Source of the DNA: Aquila chrysaetos chrysaetos
Lineage: Eukaryota; Chordata; Aves; Accipitriformes; Accipitridae
Direction of reading: 5' to 3'
DNA: 64,000 bases
Assembly: GCF_900496995.4 (NCBI RefSeq)
Contig: NC_044008.1
Location: forward strand, 4,998,453 to 5,062,452
Position 1 is the stretch's first letter; each line of letters opens with the position of its first letter. The position numbers were made by a program, and so were the translations under genes. The notes under the pieces are model-generated. The model was not told the origin of the DNA and did no database searches. It was given only the letters and a program-made list of their open reading frames with translations. Positions 12,501-21,800 of the stretch are shown one piece after another.

Positions 12501-15500
12501 TACAGTCACCTAATCAAAAGGTAAAGATGGAGCCTGACGCATCTCCAAGATGCATAGCTAATGGACAAAAGGCAACAGAAACAAGTTGCAACAGGTGAAA
12601 TTCAGAGTAGGAGTGGGGTACTAGGAAAAACATTTTCACTGTGAGATGGCCAAACACTGGGAAAGGAGCCAAGATAGGTGAGGAAATCTCCATGATAGGT
12701 GAGGATTCCCCTTTCTCACTTGTACTTTTAAAGAACAAAGTGGAAGGTAGATACAAAGAGAACTAAAACTGGAGGCGTCCCTGGTGGCAGGCAGAAAAGA
12801 TGCGTAACTGTACTGCCAAAGAAATCAAAGGGAATCAGCCTCTTCTTCTCAGAGGGCTTTACCTATGAGCATTTCTTTAACTTCTGGGATATGTGTGAAA
12901 AGCAATGAGCATTTGGAAGCAGGTTAAGCTGGGCTGGAAATGCAGTACCATTCCTCCACTGCCCATCTGCCCCATGCCTTTCACGGACAGCAAGGAACCG
13001 AATGTCTTATGAATCAGCTTAGACTACCAGCAAGACCTAACAACAATTCCCACCAGATTAATATGCTAAGGAATGAACAGTGACATCAGGAGGTGATTTA
13101 ATAAATTATTCTCTTCTCTTGGCTGGCAAGATGAGAAAAAACAGAGGGTCAGAGGGGTCCCTGTTTCTGCTGATCCCATGGTACTCCCTGCTGAGATCAG
13201 AACTCCAAGTCTCTAGGTGGTGCGCCAAGATTTAGGCAACGTCTGCTTCTCTGCTCTTCACAGGAGTTGTGGTCAATGGGCAGCTCATTGGGGCCAAGAA
13301 AACAGAGAATAAGAAACTCAACACGTACTTTGGCAAAATTGGTTTTTATTTCAAAAACAAAGGCCTGAAAGTGGAGATCACCACAGAAACGATAACACTG
13401 AAAGATGGATCTTATGGCATCACACTGACCTGGTCTGACACGGGGCATATCATTCGGAAACAGTAAGTTGCTGAGTATTTGTTGTCTGCCCTATGGAAAC
13501 TGTTTGCAACACAGCGTTGGACTGACCCAGCTATGGGTGGGATTCAGGTCACAGGGTGCCTACATCTGTGCCCATGAGTCTTAGCTAGATATCTGGGCTC
13601 TTGTTATAGTTAATGAAATTAGGCAGTAGGGCCAAGGGAGCGATTCAGTTGACTAGACACAAGTAGAAAGAGCCAAATTCCTCTCCGTACTGCTGACTGC
13701 ATTAGCTAAGACCAGGATTCAGTTGCCTAAACGCAAGCACCTAATGTTATTTGAGATACCTTCAGGGTTCCTGACATGATGGGAAACATAACTCACAACA
13801 TCCAGGAGACCTTCACCTGCAGATTAACAGCTAGCAGCCATGTTGGACACCCTACAGCACTAGACACCTGTTTAGGCCACAGGATCACTTCCAAAATCTC
13901 CATTCACTGTAGCAAGAGCTTAAATTTATAGGGCAAGCTTTGGTTGCCTGAACATGAAGTGTCTGTCCTATTAGGCACTGTCCTGCCAGACCTCTGGGTA
14001 CCACTCCCAAGGCTGTGGGTTTCTGATGGATCCTCTGCCGTACCCGCCAGCCCCGTGTGGTTGTTCTGGGTGCCCGAGAGCATCTCAAGGGGCCTGAGAA
14101 CTTATGTGTGGGCAGCTGAACTGAGCCCTTCCTTTGGTTCATCTCTGCTAGGCTTCTCATATCTGTGATGAAAGAAAGCAACGTTACTATCACCGTGGGT
14201 GAGGAGATGTCCTTCATGGTTTTGCTGCACCGTGTGTGGAAGAATCACCCAGTTAATGTTGACTTCCTGGGAATCTACAGTCCCCCTGAAAACCAGTTTT
14301 CTCCTGCAGCCCACGGGCTGATAGGTAAGGGCTGCGGGTCGGGTGGTGGGAATGGCAAGGTACTAGGGAAGGTTTTTGCTAGATCTTTTGAGTGAATTCA
14401 TTGGTGTCTGTGTCCTGATGGGAAAGGTGTGAAAATTATTCAAATAGAAAATGGGGGAGACTCCTGTGATGTCCTGGAAGCCCCAAGGACATTGTAGAAC
14501 ATCAGGGACCAGGAGATTATTCCTCGTCCCAGCTGGGGAGGGTGTTTTCAAAACAGGCCTGACTAGGTGACACTGCGACAGGGCTTTCCCAGCCTGGCCA
14601 ATCTGCTGCGGGTAGAAAATAAAAAGACTGAATGAAACAAACGCCTCAAACCTTCTTTCTGAGAAGACTTCTGTGCAAACAGTGTAATTCAGCTCTGCCC
14701 TGGATGACAGCCCTTTTCTGGCAATGATATAAAACAAAAGCAAGGGCTCAGTTCATGGGGAAAATCAGCCCTCCGAGCCCTGGACCCACCCAAGGCTCCT
14801 TTTAAGATGTGGGAATCCTGAGCGGCAGACTTTGTTTTCCCAAATACTCTTTGCAGCTCCAGTCTGCTTTCTTAGAAGAAGTTTTCTGGCTCAAAAGCAG
14901 AGCTTTTTACTCTCCAGGGTGGGTGATGCGATAGCGCTGGAGACACGGTGCCCCGTGATCCGTGCAGGAGGGGTTTGCCTGCTGGCAGCTAGTTTGATTT
15001 TCCAAAAGTGCCCGGCAGCAGCTTACATGAGAGCCTCAAAGGTTAGGACGTGCAAAGAGCTTTAAACCTCTCTTTGATCAGGTCAGTTTGCATCTGAACC
15101 AGAAGTGTATATCCACCACCAAAGACCTGGGCAAGCTCCAGAGAAACCACAAGCCACCATGGAAGTGAAAGGCAACAAGCTCACTGTTACCAGGTAAGAA
15201 TAACGTGCTTTATTGCTCTCTTTCTAAATCTGACTTCTTTTTCTTTTTAATGACGTCAATGACTGTAAGCTTATTAACTCTCAAGGATCTCAGGGGGGGA
15301 AAAATCCCTCCGTTTGCCCTCTGCTAATAATCTGGTTTTAGCAGTTGGCAAAACACTTGGGACAAGTTGGGTTCTTTCCTATTTTTGCATGAACAGTTCT
15401 GACCGTATAGCTGCCCAGCATCTGACCTTGGACAGGCCATGTAAAAGTGCCTGGGACCCCCACAAAAGGGCGCACGAGGTCATAGAACTGTAAAATTCAC

Positions 15501-15799
15501 TGCATTTTGTGGTTGTTTGCACTCTCTGCTGGTGGAAGGCGCAGATCTCGCCACTTTGGCAGAGCAGCGCCATGAACGAGCAGGATTATCGATGTCTTCT
15601 TGTCTACCTGTCATGCCGTGACCTTCCTTTTGGGTGGCCTTTTCCTCCCAGGGGATTGCAGAAGGACTACAGGACGGACCGCGTGCTTGGGACTGATGTG
15701 CAGTGCTGGTTTGTGCACAACAGCGGGAAAGGTTTCATAGACGGCCACTACAAAGATTACCTCGTTCCCCACTTGTACAGCTTTCTGAAGAAACCCTGA
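423..15799 (+). CDS. ITIH2: ITIH2, inter-alpha-trypsin inhibitor heavy chain 2 (3' part, 13 coding exons)
   Basis: Secreted plasma and matrix protein; family members are esterified to chondroitin sulfate of bikunin and then transferred to hyaluronan. Coding exons: 423-539, 1785-1953, 3352-3477, 4358-4539, 5685-5870, 6883-7022, 7580-7752, 9753-9884, 12054-12167, 13264-13462, 14152-14324, 15082-15193, 15652-15799. They total 1971 nt (656 residues plus TGA), about what human ITIH2 has from its VWA domain onward. All introns are GT-AG and phases match. Domains seen: VWA with MIDAS motif DVSGS (exon 1) and the later T and D ligands (GGTNINEA, VSDGDPT); a linker; NDPHFII, the conserved Asp-Pro where family members are cleaved and joined to chondroitin sulfate; and the C-terminal heavy-chain domain ending YSFLKKP. 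Recall of the human protein gives close identity along the whole length, so ITIH2 is preferred over ITIH1, 3, 4 or 5; neighbours KIN, ATP5F1C and TAF3 agree. Signal peptide and VIT domain lie left of the window. Confidence 0.97.
1140..1300 (+). mobile_element. Ancient CR1 LINE fragment
   Basis: The segment TTAGATATTAGGAAAAACTT and the later TTTTTAAGAACTGGCTAGAC are diverged forms of the CR1 3' region, with an internal deletion where the GGTTGCC segment is expected. It lies in an ITIH2 intron in sense orientation. Confidence 0.65.
1785..1953 (+). CDS. ITIH2: ITIH2 coding exon w2: VWA domain
   Basis: Starts [12 protein letters not shown] and ends at the first base of a glycine codon after IQTIHPNG. 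Acceptor TTCTCAG, donor GTATGA. Includes the VWA core strand [13 protein letters not shown]. Confidence 0.95.
3352..3477 (+). CDS. ITIH2: ITIH2 coding exon w3: VWA domain, MIDAS T and D ligands
   Basis: Completes Gly and reads [18 protein letters not shown], then [12 protein letters not shown]. The Thr of GGTN and the Asp of SDGD are the expected fourth and fifth MIDAS ligands. Acceptor TTGGCAG, donor GTAAGG. Confidence 0.95.
4358..4539 (+). CDS. ITIH2: ITIH2 coding exon w4: end of VWA domain
   Basis: Reads [16 protein letters not shown], then [15 protein letters not shown] and ends SAQMK in phase 0. Acceptor CTCCAAG has an unusually weak final trinucleotide (AAG); donor GTGCGT is non-optimal. 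The frame and protein match still make the boundaries firm. Confidence 0.93.
5685..5870 (+). CDS. ITIH2: ITIH2 coding exon w5
   Basis: 62 complete codons, [14 protein letters not shown] to SIVTATA, with the family motif [15 protein letters not shown]. Acceptor ATCTCAG, donor GTGAGT. Confidence 0.95.
6883..7022 (+). CDS. ITIH2: ITIH2 coding exon w6
   Basis: Reads [16 protein letters not shown] and [16 protein letters not shown], ending on two bases of Arg. Acceptor GGCATAG, donor GTGAGG. Confidence 0.95.
7580..7752 (+). CDS. ITIH2: ITIH2 coding exon w7
   Basis: Completes Arg and reads [16 protein letters not shown], then [14 protein letters not shown] and ends in a Cys-Cys pair (RRGCCP). Acceptor CACGCAG, donor GTCAGT. 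The NIT triplet is a possible N-glycosylation site. Confidence 0.95.
7879..8171 (+). other. Candidate alternative terminal exon of ITIH2 (speculative)
   Basis: The sequence ATTTTCAG at 7871-7878 could serve as an acceptor. Splicing exon w7 (ending in phase 1 at 7752) to 7879 gives an uninterrupted 97-codon frame starting [15 protein letters not shown] and ending at TAA 8169-8171; ATTAAA lies at 8190-8195. The product would lose the Asp-Pro site and the C-terminal domain. I recognise no homolog, the pyrimidine tract is weak, and an open frame of this length arises by chance in roughly one in a hundred tries. Confidence 0.2.
9753..9884 (+). CDS. ITIH2: ITIH2 coding exon w8: variable linker
   Basis: About 44 residues, Pro, Asn and Ser rich: [20 protein letters not shown], then [14 protein letters not shown]. 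Length and position match the poorly conserved linker of mammalian ITIH2 with the shared AWAN/SWAN block. Phase 1 on both sides; acceptor TTAACAG, donor GTAAAA. Contains a possible sequon, NDT. Confidence 0.9.
12054..12167 (+). CDS. ITIH2: ITIH2 coding exon w9: Asp-Pro cleavage and chondroitin-sulfate attachment site
   Basis: Reads [20 protein letters not shown]. The Asp codon is at 12062-12064, followed by Pro. In characterised heavy chains this Asp becomes the mature C-terminus and is ester-linked to chondroitin sulfate. Acceptor GTTTCAG, donor GTAAGG. Confidence 0.96.
12310..12760 (+). mobile_element. Old CR1 LINE fragment
   Basis: Blocks in CR1 order: a form of CTGGAGTTTTGTGTCCAGTT, then GGGCTGGAGCACAGGACATA, then GACAGCTGGGTTTGGTCAAT, and later a form of GGAAAAACATTTTCACTGTG. 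Many substitutions and indels mark it as old. It sits in the intron before ITIH2 exon w10. Confidence 0.75.
13264..13462 (+). CDS. ITIH2: ITIH2 coding exon w10: C-terminal domain
   Basis: Reads [13 protein letters not shown], then [19 protein letters not shown] and [14 protein letters not shown]. It belongs to the propeptide side of the Asp-Pro site. Acceptor TTCACAG, donor GTAAGT. Confidence 0.96.
14152..14324 (+). CDS. ITIH2: ITIH2 coding exon w11: C-terminal domain
   Basis: Reads [20 protein letters not shown], then [23 protein letters not shown] is a possible glycosylation sequon. Acceptor TGCTAG, donor GTAAGG. Confidence 0.96.
15082..15193 (+). CDS. ITIH2: ITIH2 coding exon w12: C-terminal domain
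   Basis: Reads [20 protein letters not shown] and ends [11 protein letters not shown] plus two bases of Arg. Acceptor GATCAG, donor GTAAGA. Confidence 0.94.
15652..15799 (+). CDS. ITIH2: ITIH2 last coding exon w13 with stop
   Basis: Reads [20 protein letters not shown], then [18 protein letters not shown], and stops at TGA 15797-15799. Acceptor CTCCCAG. The 3' UTR follows directly and is short. Confidence 0.97.
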
Positions 15800-15994
15800 A
15801 TGCTCCAACACGGAACCAGTTTATTACAAAAAATTCTTATCTGCTCCTTCATGCCCAAACAACTCTTCTGAAGAGTAGCTGTCAGCCTATCAAGCCAGAT
15901 CAACTGAAGGTGACTTCACCACCACTTGCTTTATAAATGATCAGTGTTTCAAAGCAGTGTAAAACTCCCTTTTCTGTTAAAAAATGAAATCTGT

Positions 15995-16000
15995 AATAAA
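15995..16000 (+). terminator. ITIH2: Poly(A) signal of ITIH2
   Basis: AATAAA 196 nt after the ITIH2 stop codon, with GT-rich sequence following. This would give a 3' UTR of roughly 215 nt. Confidence 0.75.
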
Positions 16001-17859
16001 GTGACATGCTGGGCTGTAGTAGGTATCTTGCTCTTGCCGTGTCTGATTTATTGGACAGTAAACTCCATTAAAAATTTCAAGTGTTTTGTAATATACATTC
16101 CAATAGTAGACTTGCAACAGCATTGTGGCTCCTGCAATGTGGGTAACACGCACAACCAGATTTAATACTTACACCTTTGCTTTTCAGACCGCTTGGGAAA
16201 GTGTAAGTTCATATACTGCTGGACTGGGCAAAAAGGAGCATGTGCATTAGATGTAAAAGAAATTTAACAGAAAAGGAACATGGACTCTGGAATGGGTATC
16301 ATGGGGAGTCTCCTGTCTTTAAGGGTGGGTTAACCAGTGGCGAGGAATGTCCTTGAAATAACCGATGCTGCCATATTGCAAGAAAATCAACTACATGAGT
16401 CTGAGACAACCTCCAGCCTATTTTTTGTGAAAATTTCAACATCACGGTGAAGTTCACACACAGATACACATCTGGGAAAGCAGGAAACATTCAGACCACG
16501 TAGAAATCACCACCAGTAATAAAAGCTTCCCTTCCAGTGGGATTAGCTCCCAAAACATGCCTTACTCTTCAAGAGTATTCAGCAATGAACGAGATCGGTA
16601 GTGAAACAATTATGCATGTGTATGTATCTAGAGCCAGATTTAAAACTCTGCTTTCGGCAACCTTAGAAAAAAACATTGGCCAAATTCTTCTCAGCAGCCC
16701 TAATCTAGGAAGGGGACTCAAGTAATGTACTTGCCATTCTGAACTTTAGTTTCCTTCACTTACGAACTAAAGGGTGGTACATGATCTTTCCTGCAGCCCC
16801 AGTGTCAGGATCAGTGTGTTTTAAGTGTCTCTTCGAAGTAACTCTCAGAAGTGCAAGCAACTTCCCTACAAACCATTCACTGTTTCTTTGAACTCATTTA
16901 TTAGCTTTGGGCCCAACAGCCTGCAGCAGTGAGTTCCCCAGTTTAACTAGGCCATGGGGGCTGGGGAGGAGAAACCTGTCAAGTGTGTTTTTAAATCCCC
17001 CAATCAGTAATTCCACTGTCTGTTTCCTAGCTTGTATGTGAATACAAGCAGTGAATAATCATTCTCTGGTCTTCTCCACACGATTTGTAACTTAACATGT
17101 CTATTATATTCACTCTAATTTTTCAGGCTCCAGAACGTTAAATGCAATTATTTTCAGCGATACAGAAGCTGTTCTGTTCTTTCACTTATCCTCATTACTC
17201 TCCTGTGTACCTCTCCTCACTCAGTACCTGTTCTTTGAGAAAGGGCAGAGCTGTTTACACAGTCCAGGTTGCACAGAAGAGCCTGAATTTACAGACAAGT
17301 GTGTCTTCTGCCTCCAGTTCCCTTCCTCACAATTCTCCATTCTCTAGATGCTGCATTACTGCTCGACTCTGCCTTGCAGAGAGCCATTTGATGTCCTGTG
17401 TGAGGTTATTTCAGGCTACTCCAAATCTCTGCAGTCTTTCAGTTTTCCTGCAGGGGTCCCCTGGAAACCACAAATCACGAGACAGTGAACCTTTGAGGCA
17501 AGGAAAGGGACATCGAACAGTGAGGCGACCCTGAACTTTTAAACTGCAACGTGACAGATGTGTACATCAGGACGGATCCTGCCCTCTTCAGCCCTCAGTG
17601 GAGAGCTCCTCTGAAAGACACGGGGGCTATCGGTTTTCTTTCCGTCAGGTTCCACAGACACACAGCCTCGCCAGGGGCAGACTGGACCATCAGGTGATGG
17701 TTTGTATTTTGCCTGGGACGACTCGCATCTTTCTTTTACACAAATAAGGCCGTGCACCAGCTGGGCGCTTTACTGTGCTCTTTGGTGGATATGAACCAAC
17801 AGACGCCTCATGCGCTTAAAAGGCTGATAAGAAATACACTCACCTAAGAAAGGTTTATG
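16001..17859. other. Convergent intergenic gap between ITIH2 and KIN
   Basis: About 1.9 kb between the predicted ITIH2 and KIN polyadenylation sites. Apart from the ancient CR1-like stretch at 16900-17215 I see no gene or RNA here. ORFs in this stretch (for example 17142-17534) fall on the repeat or have no recognisable content. Confidence 0.6.
16900..17215 (-). mobile_element. Ancient CR1-like LINE remnant, antisense
   Basis: Successive blocks resemble the complement of an old sauropsid CR1 3' region: a GCAGTGAGTTCCCCAGTTTA block, then GTCTTCTCCACACGATTTGT, then CAGAAGCTGTTCTGTTCTTT, in the right order and spacing. Divergence is high, so the exact limits are uncertain. Confidence 0.5.
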
Positions 17860-17865
17860 TTTATT
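17860..17865 (-). terminator. KIN: Candidate poly(A) signal of KIN
   Basis: TTTATT on the + strand is AATAAA on the KIN strand, about 890 nt after the KIN stop. It would give a 3' UTR of about 0.9 kb across 17.85-18.756 kb. I found no canonical signal nearer the stop, though variant signals could be used. Confidence 0.5.
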
Positions 17866-18756
17866 CCTGAACTGCCTTAGAAATTAAACATTGTACAAAA
17901 TGTGACTTTTTTTAAAAAATTAAAAAGTAATGTTACATCATTTAGCACGAGTAATGTTACTCCTGTAGCAGAGCAACAATGGAAGCATGAACAAAGGAAA
18001 AGGCTTTGGAAAACCAAACCAGCAATCACCAATTTGTATCTGCATACACTTCAGCTGGCATCCTAGAAACCTCACAAGTAACATCCACCTTGGAGTCCCT
18101 ATGAAGATAAATTGCATATTAAATTATTAAGAACCCTGACAAGAAAGATGATGGAAGAGTGATGACTTGCACAACTCTACTATTGCTGATGTGCTAACCA
18201 AAAGTAAGTTGGTGACAGCACTTAATAAACCAGAGCGTTCTTACAACGTGCAGGAAAATAATCCCTTGCAGCACTGTTACCTTCCCGCTATTCTCTTAAT
18301 CCCTTCCCTTGTTCCTGCAGCCAGAACTCAATTTTGGCTGCAGATTGAGAAGTGTGTTATTTAAACTCCACTGGCTCCGACACACACTGCCTGCCTCAAG
18401 CAGCTATTTGTAGGTAATTCTCTCTTTTACGGAACTGCTAACATACTTCAGTAAATAAAATACTTCAGCTTGCAGCTATCTGCTGTATTTTATAAAAGGA
18501 AATTGAACCAAATATTATAACTTTGATATAGAATCAGATGAAATATTTCCACTGATAACATTTCCACAAACACTTTATCTAACAAATCCGTAGTGATCTT
18601 TAAATAAATCCAGTTTGCTTGTGGTTAATTTCTATATACATTATAAATACACACACACAATCAAAACCCTGACATGGTAGAGTCTTGTGTCTGCCTGCAA
18701 GATGCCAGAAAGATGTTTTGGGGAACCAAAATCTTCTCTGATCCATGATTAGCACC

Positions 18757-18819
18757 TCAGGCGAGTTTGGAAATGTCTTCGTACTGGATATCTTCAACTC
18801 GACGTCCTTTTAAAGGTCC
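18757..18819 (-). CDS. KIN: KIN last coding exon with stop
   Basis: GPLKGRRVEDIQYEDISKLA and TGA (complement of 18757-18759). Acceptor CTCCAG. Confidence 0.97.
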   Translation of the reverse strand, partial: GPLKGRRVEDIQYEDISKLA

Positions 18820-21800
18820 CTGGAGAATAACGTAGTGTAAGAAATAAGATCAAAATATAAACTTGTTTGTTTGTTTGTTAAATTCCCATTGGGGAGTTTA
18901 AAATAAGATAGCTAAAGGGGCTGTACGAAATCTCACCACGTTTTGACATTTTTCGAGACGCACAACCAAAGTGAATAGAACTGGAAATCACAGGCATTAG
19001 TGTTTTTACTCAGGCTGCACACAGTAAAAGCACAACGACTACTTCTCTGTTTAGCCAAAGCTCCTTCTGTGGTTAGGACATGTGCAGTTTCTTCTCAAGT
19101 AAATTCTCCAGAACCCAATGTGGGCTGAATTTCTGCAGCCCTTCTTTGAATGGGATCCTATCAGCATCTCTCTCCTGCAAGCTGTTTTAAGAAATTTGAC
19201 TTTGACCCAACATCCTCTCTGCTGTATCAATGAGTTTAAAGATTTGGTTTTGCAGAGGAGCACAAAGAAGTAGCCACACAGACAGACATGATGACATAGC
19301 CTAATTTTAGCCCAGAGAAAGGTGATAGGTAAAAAGCCAAAACAACAAAAACAACAAAAAAAGAACTGTAATTAGTTAACCATGAACAAGACAACAAATA
19401 AGCACATAAGCCCCACGTTCAGTCTGGAAAAGGCAGGAGAAAAACCACCTCCTTGCATACTTCACATTTTTTACCTTCCCACAAAATAGTACAACAGCCA
19501 CGTTCAAAATAAACATACAAAATATTTTGCAAGTCTCTTTCAAGTTCAAAACTTGCTAAATTCAGCATCCTGGCAACTTTTTAAAGGCAAACAGCAGAGC
19601 ATTAGTCTGCAATGGGGAATTATGTGGCTGTTTTCCTACCGGTTGGGAATAGGCTGGGGGTGACCACAGCACTTTGCACACCATAAATCCCACCTGTAAG
19701 ACAGGATTAATGATACCATCTTTCTTTGTGAAAGCTCTCCAATGTACAGATGAAAAGCGCTCTACGCAAAGGAGATCTTGCAGTGTTTGATACTTACAGA
19801 GTCGATGATTATTGTCGCTGAAAACCTCTTTTCATTAATAGATTCCAAGATGCCTTCATTTCCCCTGTAACCGCCATTTAATACCATCACTTTCTTGCCT
19901 GAAATGAGAAATAGGAAAACAGTTACACGACAGGGCTCCCAGCTTCTTTTGATGCCGTAGTGTTCAACTCCACTGACAGCTGAGGGAGAGAAGGTTTCTC
20001 CCAGCAGCTCCAGCAAGCAGCACCCAGCTTTGCCTTACAGCCCGTCCATTTCCAAAGCGTGCCTCAGTTTACCACCCCAGGCTACACTGACGCTACGGGC
20101 AGAAGCCACTGAAACTACATCGGGGAAAGAAGCCAAAGCTGTTTCTCCCACATCCCATTCCCCGTGCTAATGGCTCAGTGCACCTCTTTTTTTCCTTCAG
20201 TCTCACACAGGCAGTCCCCTCAGAACATCAATTCCAGCGCAAGAGTGGGCAGAGCTCACCTACAAGTACCATTACGCTGAAGAGCACTCACGGACACCAG
20301 CAACCAGCTCTCCACCAGCTGCAGAAATGCAGAATGCATCACATCTGCTGAAAAAACTGTGAATCCCAAAATCCCATGCCCTGTTTCCCCCTACGCTGAC
20401 ACTCTTCTGCTTACTGGTACCCTGACCATTCCCTGAAATACTGATCAGATGCTACACACAAACATTAGTGTGTACCAGCCACAGAAATGCCAGTGAACCA
20501 AACAGGAGACGAGGTAAGCTTTGCCAAGTGCCCACAGCTATTTGAGGCGTGACTTTGGAGGGAAGACAGAGGATAAATATGACCAAGGGCCCTGCAGGGC
20601 TCCAAGCGATGCATCCTGGCAGCTGAAGGGAGATGCTTTCATCTCACCAAATGAACTGATTCCTAAAGCACTTCTATCTTCTCAGAAAAGAATCTAATTC
20701 TTACGAGAAGGGACTGTGAAGACTCAAAGCAGAAGCAATTTAATAATTCCCTGGAAAGTAACCAGAGGTTATTTGGTAAGTGATCAGAGTAGCTTGCAAA
20801 ATGCTGTCCCAAAAGCAAGAGGGCTCTTGTTATGGTACTTTCAAGTGGATGAATCATACTTTAGAACTGAAACATAAATTTTGCAGTGACAGCTAAGCTG
20901 AAAAACAAACAAAACAGCTATACCTGGTGCAGGTATTACGGTTTCCAGATGCGTCTGATCAAGCTTCAGTTTGTCTCCAGAATCAATCATCTTCACAACT
21001 GCTGTATATTTGTCAATCACTTCCTGTTGTGAAAGGTAGAGGCCAATCGGAATTAAAAAAAAAAAAAAATTCTCTGTATTTCAAAATCAACAAACTCAGG
21101 ACCATGAGTCTGCATTTCTACAATTTCAAAAGCAGCAAGAACTTCTGAGCTGTCCTAAAGGCACCCAGTTTTCACAAACTGCCGACTGGCCTCGCTCTGA
21201 AGCTAAGGGTAGATTAAAAGGGCTCCTCTTGAACATCAATGACTGGTCTAACTGACCACTAATTTTGTTGGCCTTGTCTGAAGGTTTTGTCAACCTTCAG
21301 GTTAGCTATCTTAGCTATTCTCTCAAAGATGGAGAGTAAATTAGAGGCTTCTTTCCCCCATGGGAGGTTAAGCTGGCTGGAAGCCACACAGTGACAACTG
21401 GGATACTACCTCTCAATGAGGCGAAATGTCACTGATCATCTTTGCGCCTTTGAGCATAAACCATGTTCAACCTCTCATATTCAGAGCTCAATGGAAGACA
21501 GCTGCTGGGACTCATAAACCTGCCCAGATGTCTATCAAAAAAAGCTGTGATTTTGAGCTCTATACACTCTTGTCAATCATTCAAAATGCACCTGGGTGTC
21601 GTCTTTGGCACTCTTGCCAGAGACTGTTGAGCCCTGGACTACCTAGTACAACATCATTTCACTGGCAGTGGCTAAAAGAAAGCACTTCCAAACAACAGAG
21701 CAAGGCTTACAGCTTGAAGATTTTGTACGCATTTAGGATCTTGCTCAAAGGCAGCATGCTGCTTAAATATCAGTGCAAAACTGACTAGTCTTGAGATCAG

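Larger units (their letters stand above)
540..15651 (+). other. ITIH2 introns: what they hold
   Basis: Twelve introns; the longest are 1.25 kb (540-1784), 1.4 kb (1954-3351), 1.15 kb (4540-5684), 2.0 kb (7753-9752) and 2.2 kb (9885-12053). Recognisable content is an ancient CR1 piece near 1140-1300, a CR1 piece at 12310-12760, and a candidate alternative terminal exon at 7879-8171. Bases 1-422 are also intron; I found no earlier exon there. In the remaining stretches I see no genes, RNAs or clear repeats. Confidence 0.6.
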
